The notes beneath the pieces were generated by a model. That model ran no database searches, was not told where the DNA came from, and worked only from the letters and a program-made list of their open reading frames with translations. A stretch of DNA of 64,000 bases from a virus. A program made the position numbers and the translations under genes. This document shows, piece after piece, positions 22,085 through 30,371 of this stretch. The stretch covers positions 1-64,000 of IMG/VR virus record IMGVR_UViG_3300035070_003918; one strand, 5' to 3'. Every line of letters begins with the position of its first letter. Position 1 is the stretch's first letter.

Positions 22085-22514
22085 GGACAACGAGGACGGG
22101 GCGGACGTCGGCCAGCTCGAAGGGCTTCTGCCGATGGCGCCTATCAGCATCGCTCGGCTTGCTGAGTCGGTGGGCTCCGCTCCAGAGTCGAAGAACTTCC
22201 GGCGTGGCGTCTGGCAGGCCATCGAAGCCTACCGATCGCGAACCGGCATTCACCTCGTGCAGCGCGACGGGATGATCGAGGCGGTCACTCCCGAGGAGCA
22301 ACTACGCGAGGCGAAGCGTCGGTTCGAGACGGCGCGCATCAGGATGCGACGCGGAGCCGAAATCGCTAGCGGGTCAGCGACCCGCGATCCATCAATGGTC
22401 GCGAAGGCAGAGCGCCTTCTGGACCGCGAAGCGACGCGAGAGCCGACGTTGGCCAATGAGGCGCGTGAACTGCGCGCGGCCAACCTTCGCAAGCTCTTGC
22501 TCGGAAAGACTTAG
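22077..22514 (+). CDS. Helical protein, 145 aa
   Basis: ATG at 22077 overlaps the previous stop. LRSE-like helices: EEQLREAKRRFETARIRMRRG and LANEARELRAANLRKLLLGK are strongly amphipathic. The N-terminal part (QAIEAYRSRTGIHLVQRDGMIEAV) may be a wing-type fold. No recognised family. Confidence 0.5.
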   Translation: MSEDNEDGADVGQLEGLLPMAPISIARLAESVGSAPESKNFRRGVWQAIEAYRSRTGIHLVQRDGMIEAVTPEEQLREAKRRFETARIRMRRGAEIASGSATRDPSMVAKAERLLDREATREPTLANEARELRAANLRKLLLGKT

Positions 22515-22577
22515 GCAGGTCATTGGCGTGGCACTTCGCGGCAGGGACGTGCTCGGCACGGATGGGCGTGGACCGGT

Positions 22578-22606
22578 TTGGCTTGGCGAGGCATGGACCC
22601 TTCAAT
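22578..22606 (+). promoter_or_regulatory. Possible internal promoter before the 22624 gene
   Basis: TTGGCT, 17-bp spacer, TTCAAT (4 of 6 each) in a 109-bp gap without a gene (22515-22623). It would start a transcript about 11 nt before the ATG at 22624, which has GGGAGAG as SD. Confidence 0.3.
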
Positions 22607-22623
22607 GGGCACTGGGAGAGACC

Positions 22624-23226
22624 ATGAAGATCATGAAGTTCAGGGTACGAATCGACAGCGAGCGACCCATCATCATCCAGAGCGATCGGCTGGTCGATCC
22701 ACTCGACCCGATGAGCATCGAGAAGAGGCGGCTAGCCAAGCACAAGGACAAGGCGAGCGAGGCCTTCCAGGCAGACATTGGCAGGATCGAGTGGTTCGGC
22801 GCGCTCTACCTGGACGACGACTGCAAGCCGAGGCTCGCGATCCCGTGCGACAACATCTTGCGCGCGATGCGCGACGCCGCTGCGCGAGAGAAGCTCGGTG
22901 AGACGGTGAAGCGCGAGGTCACCATCGATCCTCCGCTGATCGACTTCCTGGACCACGGTGGCCCAAAGGATCTCGAGGCGATGTATGCCGACCCGAGGTT
23001 CGTTCTGCGCAAGTCGGTCGCTCAGCAGAAGGCGCGCGTGATGCGCGTACGCCCGCGTCTGCCCGTGTGGGCGCTCGAGTTCACCATGACCGTCGGTGGC
23101 GCACAGACGCTGACCGCGGACGACGTGAAGCGGATCCTGACGAACGCCGGCATGGTTGGGATCGGCACGTGGCGACCTCGCTATGGTCACTTCAAGGTGA
23201 CCAAGTTTGAGAAGGCCAAGGACTAG
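22624..23226 (+). CDS. Conserved phage protein with RAMP/Cas7-like outline, 200 aa
   Basis: The N-terminus FRVRIDSERPIIIQSDRLVDPLD is followed by IEWFGALYLDDDCKPRLAIP, then CDNILRAMRDAAAREK, and a C-terminal GIGTWRPRYGHFKVTKFE. I recognise this as a widespread phage family of unknown function (usual form: TPLLMHNxRLADPLD ... GDWRPRYGRF). The order strand / P-x-x-x-(L)-R-x-A / glycine-rich basic loop resembles RAMP proteins, including Csf2 of this same genome. That similarity is an inference. Confidence 0.6.
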   Translation: MKIMKFRVRIDSERPIIIQSDRLVDPLDPMSIEKRRLAKHKDKASEAFQADIGRIEWFGALYLDDDCKPRLAIPCDNILRAMRDAAAREKLGETVKREVTIDPPLIDFLDHGGPKDLEAMYADPRFVLRKSVAQQKARVMRVRPRLPVWALEFTMTVGGAQTLTADDVKRILTNAGMVGIGTWRPRYGHFKVTKFEKAKD

Positions 23227-23239
23227 AAGTTTCGGCTCT

Positions 23240-23322
23240 GGGCTCGGCCGGGCGCGGCACGGCACGGCAGGGCGGGGCACGGAGCGGCCCGGCGGGGAGA
23301 GGCACAGCAAGGCAAGGCAAGG
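23240..23322. repeat. Low-complexity GGCAC/GGCAAGG repeat in intergenic gap
   Basis: The 123-bp gap 23227-23349 is mostly short purine-rich repeats (GGCACGGCACGGCAGGGC, then GGCAAGGCAAGG). No gene or clear terminator. Biased strand composition could favour R-loops or serve as a recombination or packaging hot spot; no direct evidence. Confidence 0.5.
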
Positions 23323-23349
23323 TCCCTTTCTACAGGGAAGGTTTCGCGA

Positions 23350-23505
23350 ATGACTGACTTCGGCTGGTCTCTCCCATCGGTCCGCGAGCGGGCGCGCGAG
23401 TGCCAGCGGGTCGAGGTCATCAATGGGTCGCCGGTGCTGCTCGTCTTCGCGCTGCTCATCGGGGCGGCGCTGGGGTGCGTGTGTGGGGTTTGGATCAAAG
23501 GGTGA
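23350..23505 (+). CDS. Small membrane protein, 51 aa
   Basis: ATG at 23350 with GGGAAGG 8 nt upstream. Soluble charged N-terminus, then a single membrane helix (VLLVFALLIGAALGCVCGVW). Below the usual ORF-length cut-off. Function unknown. Confidence 0.55.
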   Translation: MTDFGWSLPSVRERARECQRVEVINGSPVLLVFALLIGAALGCVCGVWIKG

Positions 23506-23513
23506 GGTGAAGG

Positions 23514-23747
23514 ATGAGGCCGTACTTCCGAAAGTTGCCGCCGATCGTCGAGGTCCCGAAGGAGGCCCACGACGGGTACCACGTCGTCGTGAGCGGGAAG
23601 GTTGTGGCGTCGTCGTGGTGTCATGACTGCCACGCCGGGACCTGCGACTGCCTGCTGACGATGGCGGCTCGAGCTCGACACCTCGGGGTCGGCGCCACCG
23701 TCCAGGGTCCGCTCGGGCGCGACCTCATCAAGCGGAGCGCCGCGTGA
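23514..23747 (+). CDS. Cys/His-rich small protein, 77 aa
   Basis: ATG with GAGGTGAAGG upstream. Beta-rich N-terminus (YHVVVSGKVVASSW) followed by CHDCHAGTCDC, a likely zinc site, and a helix. Function unknown. Confidence 0.55.
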   Translation: MRPYFRKLPPIVEVPKEAHDGYHVVVSGKVVASSWCHDCHAGTCDCLLTMAARARHLGVGATVQGPLGRDLIKRSAA

Positions 23748-24139
23748 GCCCCACGGACGTTCTTCGGGCGGCTGCTGCGGCGATCCGAGCGCTGCCCGAC
23801 CGTGACCTGCTCGAGCTCGCGCTGCGGGCGGATGGGCCGACGGAGCCGACGCCGTCGCAACCGGCCGTGGCGTCGGCCCCTCCCACGGCCGCGCTCCGGC
23901 GGGAGGTCGCGACGAGCACCAAGCGCCCTACGCGGGCGGGCACGAGCAACCAGGAGTTCGTTGCACGCGCCCTCAGCGTCCTGCTGTCGAAGGCGGAGCC
24001 GGTGAGCTACGGAGCGGTGTCCAAGGCATCGGGCCTGTCCCAGCCTTCGACCCACCGCGCGCTCCAGACGCTCGTCGCGCTCGGCAAGGCGACGATGCGA
24101 AAGCAGGGTCACCGCTCGCTGTACGAGGCCAGGCGATGA
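23744..24139 (+). CDS. Winged-helix DNA-binding protein, 131 aa
   Basis: GTG with GTGA overlap. Pro/Ala-rich N-terminal half, then a clear winged helix (residues ~68-130): ARALSVLLSKAEPVSYGAVSK, SGLSQPSTHRALQTLVALGKA, and a wing HRSLYEARR. MarR/IclR-like local regulator. Confidence 0.65.
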   Translation: MSPTDVLRAAAAAIRALPDRDLLELALRADGPTEPTPSQPAVASAPPTAALRREVATSTKRPTRAGTSNQEFVARALSVLLSKAEPVSYGAVSKASGLSQPSTHRALQTLVALGKATMRKQGHRSLYEARR

Positions 24140-24486
24140 AGCTGCAGGTCTCGTCGCCGGCCAGGACTCAGCCCATTCCGCCGACGCGCACGCTGCCGGT
24201 CATTCCGCACGACGTGGTGCCGACCATGCGCCCGCCGCTCGAGGTGACCAAGGTCTCTCGGCTGACCGACCGCTTCGTCTGCACCCGCTACGGCGGCCCC
24301 TGCGTCATCACGGCCGAGACGTGCATCAAGCGCCAGCGCGCCGTGCTCGCGCTGGACGACGACCGGACTTCGACCGGTGGGTCCAAGACCTTCGGCTATG
24401 GCGGCAGCCCCACGGCCTCCGCCCAGTTCTACAACTGCAAGAAGTGCGACGACGGAAACCGCGTCGCGAGCAAGGTGAACTCGTGA
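24136..24486 (+). CDS. Hypothetical 116-aa protein
   Basis: ATG overlaps the previous stop. Pro-rich N-terminus; four cysteines (CTR, CVI, CIKRQ, CKKC) in the C-terminal half could bind metal. Function unknown. Confidence 0.5.
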   Translation: MKLQVSSPARTQPIPPTRTLPVIPHDVVPTMRPPLEVTKVSRLTDRFVCTRYGGPCVITAETCIKRQRAVLALDDDRTSTGGSKTFGYGGSPTASAQFYNCKKCDDGNRVASKVNS

Positions 24487-24755
24487 GCGCAACCAACTAC
24501 TTCAAGACGTATTCGCCGTTCGGTCCGACCCACGGCGTCTTCCCCTTTGTCGACGGCGACTCGTCGTCGATCGAGACGGCGTGGTCCGCGGTCCTCGAGT
24601 GCAAGGGCCTGGCAGACCAGATGCGCTCGGGTCGTCGCGACGAGGACACCAGCTCCGACCGCGAGAAGCACGTCGTCCTCAGCCGGGTCGTGTCGTGCTG
24701 GACGAAGCCGAAGCTGTCGGGCCCGTGGTCTAACGTCGCGGCGGTGGCGTCATGA
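24483..24755 (+). CDS. Hypothetical 90-aa protein
   Basis: GTG overlapping the previous stop. Contains FPFVDGDSSSIETAWSAVLECKGL; no known motif. Coupling on both sides supports it. Confidence 0.45.
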   Translation: MSATNYFKTYSPFGPTHGVFPFVDGDSSSIETAWSAVLECKGLADQMRSGRRDEDTSSDREKHVVLSRVVSCWTKPKLSGPWSNVAAVAS

Positions 24756-25114
24756 TGCCGCCGCTCGACCGGGTCTGGGACGACGCCGACATGGCTCAGG
24801 CGATCCATCACGTCGCGCGCGAAGGATGGCGCGGCCCATCCTCGGCGCTGCTGTCTCGCATCACGGGGTGGTCCGAGGAGGACGCTGCGCTCGAGCTCGA
24901 GCAGGAGGACCCCACCGAGAGGGTGTGCGCGTTCCTCTCGCTACTCGCGGTCCACTGCCACCCGGACGCGCCGCTGATGCGCGTGACGCCCAAGCTCATC
25001 GCCGAGCTGACGGGGTGGCACCACGTCCGCGTCGAGCGCGCGCTCGTGGAGGCCGTGAGCCGAGGGCGCCGCGCGCTGTTTAGGATGGTGCCTGCCGAGG
25101 GGAGGCCCGCGTGA
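24752..25114 (+). CDS. HTH-like 120-aa protein
   Basis: ATG overlapping the previous stop. Two tandem helical repeats that look like HTH units: ALLSRITGWSEEDAALELE and KLIAELTGWHHVRVERALVEA. Each has the (I)TGW turn, so the protein may be an internally duplicated winged helix. Confidence 0.5.
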   Translation: MMPPLDRVWDDADMAQAIHHVAREGWRGPSSALLSRITGWSEEDAALELEQEDPTERVCAFLSLLAVHCHPDAPLMRVTPKLIAELTGWHHVRVERALVEAVSRGRRALFRMVPAEGRPA

Positions 25115-25698
25115 GCGCCGCATTCGACCTGGTCGCGTCGGCGCCAACGCCGCAGCGCGTGGAGCGCGCAGAGCTCGACTACTACCCAACGCCTGCGTGG
25201 TGCGTGGATGCGATCAAGCCGTTCCTATGTCCCGGGCGCTCAGTGCTCGACCCGGCCTGCGGGCAGGGGGAGTTGCTGATTCACTTCGGGGTGTCCGGCG
25301 AGACATCGCTGCTCGGCATTGAGCTGGACGGTTTGCGAGCCCTCGCGGCTGAGCGCATCGCCACCCAGCGCGTCATCGAAGCAGACGCCCTCGCCGTTGA
25401 CTGGCCCAAGGTCGACCTCGTGATCTGCAACCCGCCCTTCTCGCTCTCGCTCGAGTTCGTCGAGAAGTCTCTCCAGCAGCAGCTGCCTCACACGACGCAC
25501 GCCTTCCTGCTGCGGCTGTCGTTCCTCGAGTCGCGCGAGCGACGCGCGCTTCACAAGCTGCATCCGAGCGACGTCTACGTCCTCTCCGAGCGGCCGAAGT
25601 TCAGGCCCAACCGTCACGGCAAGATGGCCACCGACTCGATCACATGCGCGTGGTTCGTGTGGGGTCCTGGGCGCGGCGGAAGGTGGAGCGTCCTGTGA
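25111..25698 (+). CDS. N6-adenine DNA methyltransferase, phage type
   Basis: 195 aa. YYPTPAWCVDAIKPFL, motif I VLDPACGQGELL and motif IV ICNPPFS (an NPPF catalytic loop) with a later KMATDSITCAWFVW strand. The lack of a target-recognition domain and the small size are usual for phage orphan methylases that protect DNA or mark it for regulation. Coupled by GTGA on both sides. Confidence 0.85.
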   Translation: MSAAFDLVASAPTPQRVERAELDYYPTPAWCVDAIKPFLCPGRSVLDPACGQGELLIHFGVSGETSLLGIELDGLRALAAERIATQRVIEADALAVDWPKVDLVICNPPFSLSLEFVEKSLQQQLPHTTHAFLLRLSFLESRERRALHKLHPSDVYVLSERPKFRPNRHGKMATDSITCAWFVWGPGRGGRWSVL

Positions 25699-25883
25699 GC
25701 GCGTCTCTCGCTACCTGGCTTTACATCGCAGCTGGCTCCGTTGTGGCGCTGTGCTGGCTGCGCCACGTGCGCGCTATCGGTCTGGTGCTCGTCACGGTCG
25801 CGGTGGGAGCCCTCTGGCCTCTGTTCGCGGTGGCTGTTGCGCTCCACATGCTCGTCGAGATCGCGAAGGACCGGGTCCGATGA
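25695..25883 (+). CDS. Small membrane protein, 62 aa
   Basis: GTG overlapping the methylase stop. Two hydrophobic helices (LATWLYIAAGSVVALCWL, IGLVLVTVAVGALWPLFAVA). Function unknown. Confidence 0.5.
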   Translation: MSASLATWLYIAAGSVVALCWLRHVRAIGLVLVTVAVGALWPLFAVAVALHMLVEIAKDRVR

Positions 25884-26098
25884 GCAACCCCATCGAACAG
25901 GCCACGCTCGCGCTCTACGCGGCGGACGACGGTACGAAGTCCGTGTTCGGCAGGTGCAACAACGAGCACTGCAGCACCATCGCGCAGGAGTGCCATCCGT
26001 GGGCGTGCTGTCACGCAATGGCCGACGCGACCCGCCGACAGCGTGCGGCGGAGAACGGCTTGCTGGCCGCCGTACGTGACGCGAGGCCGCGGTCATGA
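25880..26098 (+). CDS. Cys/His-rich protein, 72 aa
   Basis: ATG overlapping the previous stop. CNNEHCSTIAQECHPWACCH supplies a cluster of Cys and His; metal binding is probable. Function unknown. Confidence 0.5.
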   Translation: MSNPIEQATLALYAADDGTKSVFGRCNNEHCSTIAQECHPWACCHAMADATRRQRAAENGLLAAVRDARPRS

Positions 26099-26277
26099 CG
26101 CCCTTCGGCTATCCCGTGCTCCCGTTCCTGGTCGGCGAGGTGAGGGTTGCTCAGGCCAAGCAGAGCAGGGCAAGGTGGCAATCCGACTTCAACTTGGCCG
26201 AGTTCACCGCAGCGGAGCTAGAGTTCCTGGCCAGGATCTGCCACCTGTTCAACTTCATCGAGCAGGGTATCAAGTGA
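26095..26277 (+). CDS. Hypothetical 60-aa protein
   Basis: ATG overlapping the previous stop. Helical C-terminus (TAAELEFLARICHLFNFIEQG). Function unknown. Confidence 0.45.
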   Translation: MTPFGYPVLPFLVGEVRVAQAKQSRARWQSDFNLAEFTAAELEFLARICHLFNFIEQGIK

Positions 26278-26549
26278 GCGTCGCCAAGCTCCACCCGATG
26301 GGCGACACGTCGGTCACCGAGGAGTTCCGCTGTCGCGTCTACGCCGACGTGGAGACGGAGCACGCGCGCTTCGAGCGTCTGCGCTCTGAGGCGCTCGCCG
26401 CCGCTCAGTCGCCCGACGGCCTCATCGAGGCACCGGCCTACGACAAGGCGATCGAGGCCCTCATCTATGAGGGCCTTCTCAACCCGGTGCCAGAGCGCGT
26501 ACCAGCCGAAGGCGGCGGGTACATGCACCGGTGGAGGGTGAGGCCGTGA
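26274..26549 (+). CDS. Hypothetical 91-aa protein
   Basis: GTG overlapping the previous stop and GTGA coupling to the resolvase. Acidic and helical, no recognised motif. Confidence 0.45.
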   Translation: MSVAKLHPMGDTSVTEEFRCRVYADVETEHARFERLRSEALAAAQSPDGLIEAPAYDKAIEALIYEGLLNPVPERVPAEGGGYMHRWRVRP

Positions 26550-27076
26550 TCTCGATCGGTATCGACTGCGGCTCGGACAAGACCGGGTTCGCGTGCATCG
26601 AGATGACCCATCACGGGCCGGTCCTCACCGCCGGCGCGCACGAGCCGATCGAGTGGCTCAGAGGAAGGAGCCCCACAGCCCTCTACGCCATCGAGCAGAT
26701 CCAGGGCTACGCCTTCAACCCGGCCCGCGTGAAGCACCTGGTCGAGACCGCACGCAACGAGGGACGCGCGCTCGAGATGCTCCACAACCGCGACGTCGTG
26801 GTCTTCACCGCCCGCGAGGCTCGCGGTGAGTTCTGCCGCACGCCGCGGGCGAGCGACAACCAAGTGCGCATCGTCGTCGAGGCGCTGGTCACCATCGTGC
26901 CCAAACTGAAGGCGACGACCCGTGTGCACGTCTACGACGCCGCGCTGGTGGCGCTGCTGGCCCTCCGACGACGTGGGCACGCGCTCAAGCTGCCCAACGA
27001 CGCCGAGGTGCGGCTGCTCAGCTTGCAGGCGCTGGAGAACGAGAAGCGCGCGGCGAAGAAGAGGGCTGTCGCGTGA
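26546..27076 (+). CDS. RuvC-like Holliday junction resolvase
   Basis: 176 aa from GTG 26546. RNase H fold acidic residues: D in ISIGIDCGSDKTG, E in LYAIEQIQGY, and D in RVHVYDAALVALLAL, with ASDNQVRIVVEAL as the usual connecting helix. It would cut branched phage DNA before packaging. Followed by a coupled helicase. Confidence 0.75.
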   Translation: MISIGIDCGSDKTGFACIEMTHHGPVLTAGAHEPIEWLRGRSPTALYAIEQIQGYAFNPARVKHLVETARNEGRALEMLHNRDVVVFTAREARGEFCRTPRASDNQVRIVVEALVTIVPKLKATTRVHVYDAALVALLALRRRGHALKLPNDAEVRLLSLQALENEKRAAKKRAVA

Positions 27077-28626
27077 CAGATGTGGCGGAGCCGATTGGGC
27101 GAGAAGGAGAGACGTCTATGGAGTTGAGGAAGCATCAGCGTGAGGCCGTGGCGGTCGCTCGCGACATCGTCGCCGGAACCTTCGCGCGCAAGGTCGTCAC
27201 CGCGAAGGTGACCCCCGGCGGCGGGAAGACTCTCATGGCGGCGCTGTTCGCGCGCGAACTCTTCGACGCCGGTGCCATCGACCTCGTGATCTTCGTGACG
27301 CCGCGTGACTCTCTGCGCACCCAGGTCCGCAACGAGTTCTGCAACCTGAAGCTGGGGCTGAGGCACTACCTCGTGGAGCGCGGAGGGGACAAGAAGCAGC
27401 AACAGTCGCTGTTTGGAGAAGGCTCGACCTTCGGCGGCTTCGTGATCACCTACCACGAGATCGCGACCGCGCAGGCGACCGTGCTGAAGTGGATGAAGGG
27501 CAAGAGGGTCTTGATCATCCTCGACGAGTGCCACCACATCACCGCGAGGCCGTCGGAAGAGTCAGGGGACGGCGCTGATTGGCACGAGAAGTCGCAGTTG
27601 CTCGTGGACGCTGCCGCAAGGGTGCTCGCCATGTCGGGCACCATGGCGCGCGACAAGTCTACCGAGCCGATATCGTTCATTCAGTACTCCAATGACGGGC
27701 TTCCGGCCCTGGACATCGCCTACAACCGCTATGACGCGCTGGTCGATGAGGCGATCGTTCGAGTGGAGTTCAAGCGCATCGACGCGAAGGCGAACTACCA
27801 GAGCGACGACAAGGTCGTCTCAATCGAGCTGAGCAAGGCTGGCAAGCTCCACGCGAAGCGTGCGCTGTCCTCCGTCGTGGACATCGAGTCAACCTACACC
27901 GGCGAGGTAGTCGAGGGCGCTGTCGACGAGTGGCTCGCGTACCGGCGCGAGGTGAATGGGCACAGCAAGATGATCGTCATCGCTGCCACGCAGAACGCTG
28001 CGCGAGGGATCCGCACGCTGATGCAGGCGCACCTTCGCGGAGCCTTCGAGGTGGCGCTCGCGATCTCCGACGAAGGGCAGAAGGCGAAGAAGGCGATCCG
28101 CCGCTTTCGCGGCGACCCGGCTATTACGATCCTGGTCACGGTCGGGATGGCCTATGAGGGGCTCGACGTCCCAAACGTCACCCATATCGTGTGCCTCACG
28201 AGAACGCGTTCGCGCCCGTGGCTCGAGCAGGCCTTCGCGCGAGCCACCCGGTTCGACCGCTCATGCGGTCTCACGTGGTCGGAGCAGGCCGCTACCATTT
28301 TCGTCCCGGACGATGGGGAGATGCGCAGCATCATCACCGCGATCCAGGACGAGCAGGCCTCGGCCGTGCACGAGAAGGGCATTGGTCCAGGCTTCCCGCC
28401 TCGTCGGGTGCGCTCCTCGTTCGAGACTCTCGGTGCCGAGAAGACGGACGTGTCGATCACCGGAGATAGGCACTACACGAAGGAGGAGAGCCTGTTGATG
28501 GAGCGTCTTGTGCGCGAGTACGAAGGCACGCGCTTCTGGTCTCCTGAGGCGAAGCTCAAGCTGGTGGTTGGGATGGGCTGGATTGGGCGGGCGAAGGTCG
28601 TCGGTCGAACGGGCTCCCATGGTTGA
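27073..28626 (+). CDS. DEAD/DEAH (SF2) helicase
   Basis: 517 aa from GTG (GTGA overlap) or 502 from ATG at 27118, which has GGAGAG. Motif I TPGGGKT, motif II DECHH, motif III MSGTMA, motif V YEGLDVP and motif VI QAFARATRFDR, similar to UvsW/Type III restriction-like helicases. Contains QQSLF (~115), resembling a clamp-binding motif. Likely works on branched DNA with the RuvC-like enzyme. Confidence 0.85.
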   Translation: MTDVAEPIGREGETSMELRKHQREAVAVARDIVAGTFARKVVTAKVTPGGGKTLMAALFARELFDAGAIDLVIFVTPRDSLRTQVRNEFCNLKLGLRHYLVERGGDKKQQQSLFGEGSTFGGFVITYHEIATAQATVLKWMKGKRVLIILDECHHITARPSEESGDGADWHEKSQLLVDAAARVLAMSGTMARDKSTEPISFIQYSNDGLPALDIAYNRYDALVDEAIVRVEFKRIDAKANYQSDDKVVSIELSKAGKLHAKRALSSVVDIESTYTGEVVEGAVDEWLAYRREVNGHSKMIVIAATQNAARGIRTLMQAHLRGAFEVALAISDEGQKAKKAIRRFRGDPAITILVTVGMAYEGLDVPNVTHIVCLTRTRSRPWLEQAFARATRFDRSCGLTWSEQAATIFVPDDGEMRSIITAIQDEQASAVHEKGIGPGFPPRRVRSSFETLGAEKTDVSITGDRHYTKEESLLMERLVREYEGTRFWSPEAKLKLVVGMGWIGRAKVVGRTGSHG

Positions 28627-29401
28627 CCTGCAGGTCGTCGGCATCGGCTCGAAGTTCGCCGAGGTCGGCACGGTGGCCTGGGCTGAGCGCGTCCGCCTCG
28701 AGCTCATGGGCTGCGTGAAGGACATCCCGTCCCACGTGGACCGCATTCGGCGCTACCTCGACATCTTCCAGTCCCATCGCGCTTGGACCTTGCTGCGGGA
28801 CCGCAACGGCTCGCCGTTCGACACCTTCGAGGTCTTCTGCTCGACACCGCAACCATTCGGCCTTGGCATGTCGTGGCAGGCCCTCCGCCCGTACGTCGAG
28901 GCACGCGTCGGCAAGCGCGCCGTGGACCTCGCGACGGTGGCGCCGGCGAAGGTGCCGGATCCGCCTCCGCCTGGACCGGGGCGGGGGAAGAAAAAGGACC
29001 GTCCGCCAAGCGGACGTAGCTTTTCAGAGCGCCCGTCCCACACGGCGGACGCCCAGCTCCGCGCCATCGCGGAGCGCGCGCCGGAGCCGGCGAGGGAGCT
29101 CTACAAGCAGGGCCTGCTCGGTCAGAAGGAGGCCGCGAAGCTCGGCCCGAAGAACCCGAAGCCGGAGGACGCGGCGCGAGTCACCGCGATCGCGCAGGAG
29201 CTGGCGAGCGAGGCTCGGGCGCTGGACGCCTCCACGGAGGCGCTGCGCAAGCAGGCTCAGCGCGCGCTCAACCTGAAGGCGCGACAGCTGCTCGGCGTGC
29301 AGTCGGACCGCGTGACGGACCTGCTGCGCGCCATCGAGCGGCTCGCAGATGACGACCGCGCGCGGCTCGTGGCGACGATGAAGGAGCGGGGGTGGGCATG
29401 A
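28619..29401 (+). CDS. Hypothetical 260-aa protein upstream of the initiator
   Basis: ATG at 28619, overlapping the helicase end. N-terminal ordered domain to ~110 (VDRIRRYLDIFQSHRAWTLL), Pro/Lys-rich linker (PPPPGPGRGKKKDRPP), then a helical C-terminus (VTAIAQELASEARALDASTE). ParB-like or replication accessory role is possible given its place, but no motif decides it. Confidence 0.55.
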   Translation: MVDLQVVGIGSKFAEVGTVAWAERVRLELMGCVKDIPSHVDRIRRYLDIFQSHRAWTLLRDRNGSPFDTFEVFCSTPQPFGLGMSWQALRPYVEARVGKRAVDLATVAPAKVPDPPPPGPGRGKKKDRPPSGRSFSERPSHTADAQLRAIAERAPEPARELYKQGLLGQKEAAKLGPKNPKPEDAARVTAIAQELASEARALDASTEALRKQAQRALNLKARQLLGVQSDRVTDLLRAIERLADDDRARLVATMKERGWA

Positions 29402-29451
29402 CCGTCGTTACGAGGGCGCTGCGGGTTCGAGACGAGGAGAAGGTGGCGTGA
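29398..29451 (+). CDS. 17-codon mini-ORF between coupled genes
   Basis: ATG in an ATGA overlap with the previous stop and ending in a GTGA overlap with the next start (peptide MTVVTRALRVRDEEKVA). It exactly fills the gap and lets ribosomes pass from gene to gene; the peptide itself may have no role. Confidence 0.4.
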   Translation: MTVVTRALRVRDEEKVA

Positions 29452-30371
29452 GCTGGACGAGCCTCGACGACAAATGGGACGTCGGATCCAAGCTGCTGCG
29501 CGCGGCGGAGATCCTCAAGAGCGACGCGGCGCACGCCATGTGGGTGCGCGGCATCACGCACTGCAACCGCGAGAACACCGACGGGCGCATCTACGGGGCC
29601 GTCCTCCGCTCGAAGACGTACCACCGCAAGCCGCAGGCCGTCGTCGACGCCCTGGTCAAGGTCGGGGCCCTCCTCCACCTCGGCGGCGACGAGTACGCGT
29701 TCCACGACTTCCTCGAGTGGAACGACTCGAAGGAGGAGGTCGAAGCAAAGCGGAAGCGGAAGCAGGAAAGCGGGCGTAGAGGCGGTCAGCAGAGCGGGCT
29801 GTCCAGGACCAAGCAAACCGGAAGCAAGACCGAAGCAGGTGCTTCGGATTATGGAAGCAAAAACGAAGCAGGTGCTTCGCGCTTGCTTGGGTCTAGCTTC
29901 GCGTTTGGTTCGCCGGGTGCGAACACCTCTCCTCTCCATACCTCTCCATCAGAGATCTCTCCTGAAACGGGATCCCTGCCGCCGCCCTCTGAGAGATCGC
30001 GCGCGCCCGAGGCGGCGGCGGCGGCGGCGCCGAATCCGGCGGTGGCCCAGGTTCTCGATGCGCTGAGCCGAGAAAAGCCGCTTCGCGGCGTAGCGACCAC
30101 GGCTTTTGCGCAGGATTTGGCCCGATTCTGCAACGAACACGGGTTCACCGGACCCCGAACGCTGGAGGCCACGCTGACGTCGATCGGCGAGGCATCGGCG
30201 AAGGTGAGTCAGGCTGAGAACATCGGAGAACCATTGGGCAATCGGCAGATCGCCGCGCTGGTCCACGGGTGCGTTCGGACGGGTCCTCGGGGCTCGACCG
30301 GCGCCACTGCGGGCAGGCACCGGCAACCCGGGCTTGGGCACTACGAACAGACGAACGCGGAGGACGTATGA
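29448..30371 (+). CDS. Phage replication initiator (lambda O-like)
   Basis: 307 aa from GTG. Residues 1-95 form a winged-helix domain (KLLRAAEILKSDAAHAMWV, AVVDALVKVGALLHLGG, YAFHDFLEWNDSKEEVEAKR), the usual N-terminus of phage replisome organisers. The middle is low complexity and carries GSKTEAGAS / GSKNEAGAS repeats encoded by iteron-like DNA. A C-terminal helical domain (AQDLARFCNEHG, LEATLTSIGEASAKV) would recruit the loader. A DnaC-like ATPase lies two genes on, giving the O-P order of lambda. Confidence 0.75.
   Translation: MSWTSLDDKWDVGSKLLRAAEILKSDAAHAMWVRGITHCNRENTDGRIYGAVLRSKTYHRKPQAVVDALVKVGALLHLGGDEYAFHDFLEWNDSKEEVEAKRKRKQESGRRGGQQSGLSRTKQTGSKTEAGASDYGSKNEAGASRLLGSSFAFGSPGANTSPLHTSPSEISPETGSLPPPSERSRAPEAAAAAAPNPAVAQVLDALSREKPLRGVATTAFAQDLARFCNEHGFTGPRTLEATLTSIGEASAKVSQAENIGEPLGNRQIAALVHGCVRTGPRGSTGATAGRHRQPGLGHYEQTNAEDV
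29741..29892. other. Candidate replication origin with palindromic iterons inside the initiator gene
   Basis: Two 27-bp direct repeats (29820-29846 and 29853-29879, two mismatches, 33-bp period), each ending in the perfect 16-bp palindrome CGAAGCAGGTGCTTCG. Further GAAGC units lie at 29741-29765 and 29810-29820, and an inverted TTGCTT at 29884-29889. Clustered iterons within the initiator's own gene match the lambda ori arrangement. Confidence 0.55.

Noticed and set aside
29820-29879. Two palindromic 27-bp repeats considered as a minimal CRISPR array
   Set aside because: The spacing is only 6 bp, the repeats are in frame within a coding gene, and GAAGC units extend outside; an iteron origin fits better.
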